A stretch of DNA of 5,499 nucleotides, from contig JBCBXA010000139.1 of the NCBI GenBank assembly GCA_039816825.1, forward strand, positions 1 through 5,499, in the 5' to 3' direction. Origin of the DNA: JBCBXA01 sp039816825. GTDB taxonomy: Bacteria > Pseudomonadota > Alphaproteobacteria > Rhizobiales > Rhizobiaceae. Positions 4,787 to 5,499 of this stretch are shown in pieces. The notes beneath the pieces were generated by a model that was given only the letters and a program-made list of their open reading frames with translations, did no database searches and was not told the DNA's origin. Position 1 is the first letter of the stretch. Each line of letters starts with the position of its first letter. Both the position numbers and the translations under genes were made by a program.

Positions 4787-5499
4787 CAGACCTGACCTCT
4801 TGCACTGACCGGAGTGGCACCCAAGCGGTTTTCACCGCGTACCAGTTCGACCTGATCAAGCATGTTTGCCACCACGCAGGCATGGTTTGGGACGATCCGA
4901 ACGAGGTCTCCGACGGCCAGATTGATATCGCCGTCACACCAAAGCCGCCCGTGTTCCTCACTCAGCTGATCAATCTTTAGATCATCACGGCCCAAGACAT
5001 GCCCGTAGCCTTCAAGGCCTAGCAGGTCAGACGTTAGCACCTTTGAACCAGCATCAATCACCGCATGATTGGCGGATGGTACGGATACAACGGTTGCCGC
5101 AACCGTCAGCGCACAGTCTTCCCAATCGCATACCTCGCGGGACACAAGAGACCGATCGTTGTAAACATAGGTGCCTATACGGTACTCTGTAGCGAGCGAC
5201 ATTTCATGGGCCTGCCACATGTCCGGTGACCCGCCTGACGAGATCACGGAAACAGCCAGTCCTGAGCTTTCAATCAGATCCTTCGCAGCAGCCAACCATG
5301 TCGCGACTTCTTTTTGTTTGCCCACCGGCGGATAGGTCATGAGGCCGGCAAATTCGAGACCAGGCAATTTTGAGATTTCCAAAGCAAGCACATACGCAGC
5401 GTTTGGCGTAGCGACCCCGCATCGGTCCGCACCTGTGTTGCACTCAACGAGAACGGATAATGGTTTGCTACTATCTGCAAAGGTGTTGCTAAGACCCCG
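4783..5499 (-). CDS. Fold-III PLP enzyme of the D-threonine aldolase / D-serine dehydratase (DSD1) family, N-terminus off the window
   Basis: The frame is open from the right edge to TGA 4785-4783, giving 238 C-terminal residues of a protein usually near 370-380. The alanine-racemase-like barrel is represented by VLVECNTGADRCG (16-28), FAGLMTYPPVG and ISSGGSP (86-92, phosphate binding), plus GTYVYND (109-115). The C-terminal beta domain carries IDAGSK (148-153), SEEHG (180-184) and PNHAC (204-208). In this family His plus Cys at the last motif is the zinc pair described for eukaryotic D-serine dehydratase, whereas D-threonine aldolases have His plus Asp. The visible residues therefore lean towards a dehydratase/ammonia-lyase. 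Reported relatives include D-glucosaminate dehydratase. A GTG at 5391 is inside the barrel and is not the start. The gene leads the visible operon and overlaps the kinase by 4 bp. The catalytic lysine lies beyond the edge. Family secure, substrate inferred. Confidence 0.85.
   Translation of the reverse strand, partial: RGLSNTFADSSKPLSVLVECNTGADRCGVATPNAAYVLALEISKLPGLEFAGLMTYPPVGKQKEVATWLAAAKDLIESSGLAVSVISSGGSPDMWQAHEMSLATEYRIGTYVYNDRSLVSREVCDWEDCALTVAATVVSVPSANHAVIDAGSKVLTSDLLGLEGYGHVLGRDDLKIDQLSEEHGRLWCDGDINLAVGDLVRIVPNHACVVANMLDQVELVRGENRLGATPVSARGQVW

Noticed and set aside
5389..5391. GTG at 5391 as the start of the PLP enzyme
   Set aside because: The frame continues upstream to the window edge with conserved family sequence (VLVECNTGADRCG), so the gene starts beyond the window.

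Overview
The window looks like DNA from an alphaproteobacterium, most likely of the Rhodobacterales/roseobacter type. This is inferred from gene style, GC-rich coding sequence and the gene set, not from a marker gene. It has three zones: a chromosomal-looking left edge, a central stretch of about 2.6 kb of decayed DNA, and an intact catabolic operon on the minus strand that runs off the right edge.

Left edge (1-851, minus strand): a secreted SGNH/GDSL-type hydrolase, truncated by the window edge, with a clear Shine-Dalgarno site. Upstream of it lie a perfect 8-bp hairpin and an A/T tract that reads as an intrinsic terminator. The same site also matches the usual 3' end of an alphaproteobacterial tRNA-Ser, and a direct repeat lies just beyond it. 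It may therefore be the attachment-site scar of an integrated element.

Centre (about 850-3460): a gene graveyard. Three reading frames interrupted by stops (979-1113 plus, 1103-1414 minus, 1537-1716 plus) look like fragments of dead genes. They are followed by a wrecked IS3-family insertion sequence, with orfA and orfB both pseudogenes, at 1782 to about 3171. The most striking observation of the window is inside that relic. Apart from a few point mutations and one small deletion, every break in the transposase is an insertion of the same kind of palindromic mini-element, 37 to about 47 bp long. There are seven copies, four on the plus strand and three on the minus strand. Each has conserved flanks (CATTGCCCGGCA on the left, TGAGAGGG on the right) around a hairpin whose stem differs from copy to copy but stays self-complementary. 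Removing the copies in thought restores the transposase reading frame at the junctions. No copy was seen in the other roughly 4.1 kb.

Right side (3463-5499, minus strand): three tightly coupled genes, transcribed right to left. They encode a fold-III PLP enzyme of the D-threonine aldolase / D-serine dehydratase family (5' end off the window), a PfkB-family sugar kinase resembling 2-keto-3-deoxygluconate kinase, and a RidA-family imine deaminase. The coding regions overlap by 4 bp and 11 bp. A coherent reading is a catabolic route in which a PLP dehydratase deaminates a hydroxy-amino acid such as D-glucosaminate, RidA hydrolyses the reactive enamine/imine, and the kinase phosphorylates the resulting 2-keto-3-deoxy sugar acid. 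The substrate is inferred, not shown.
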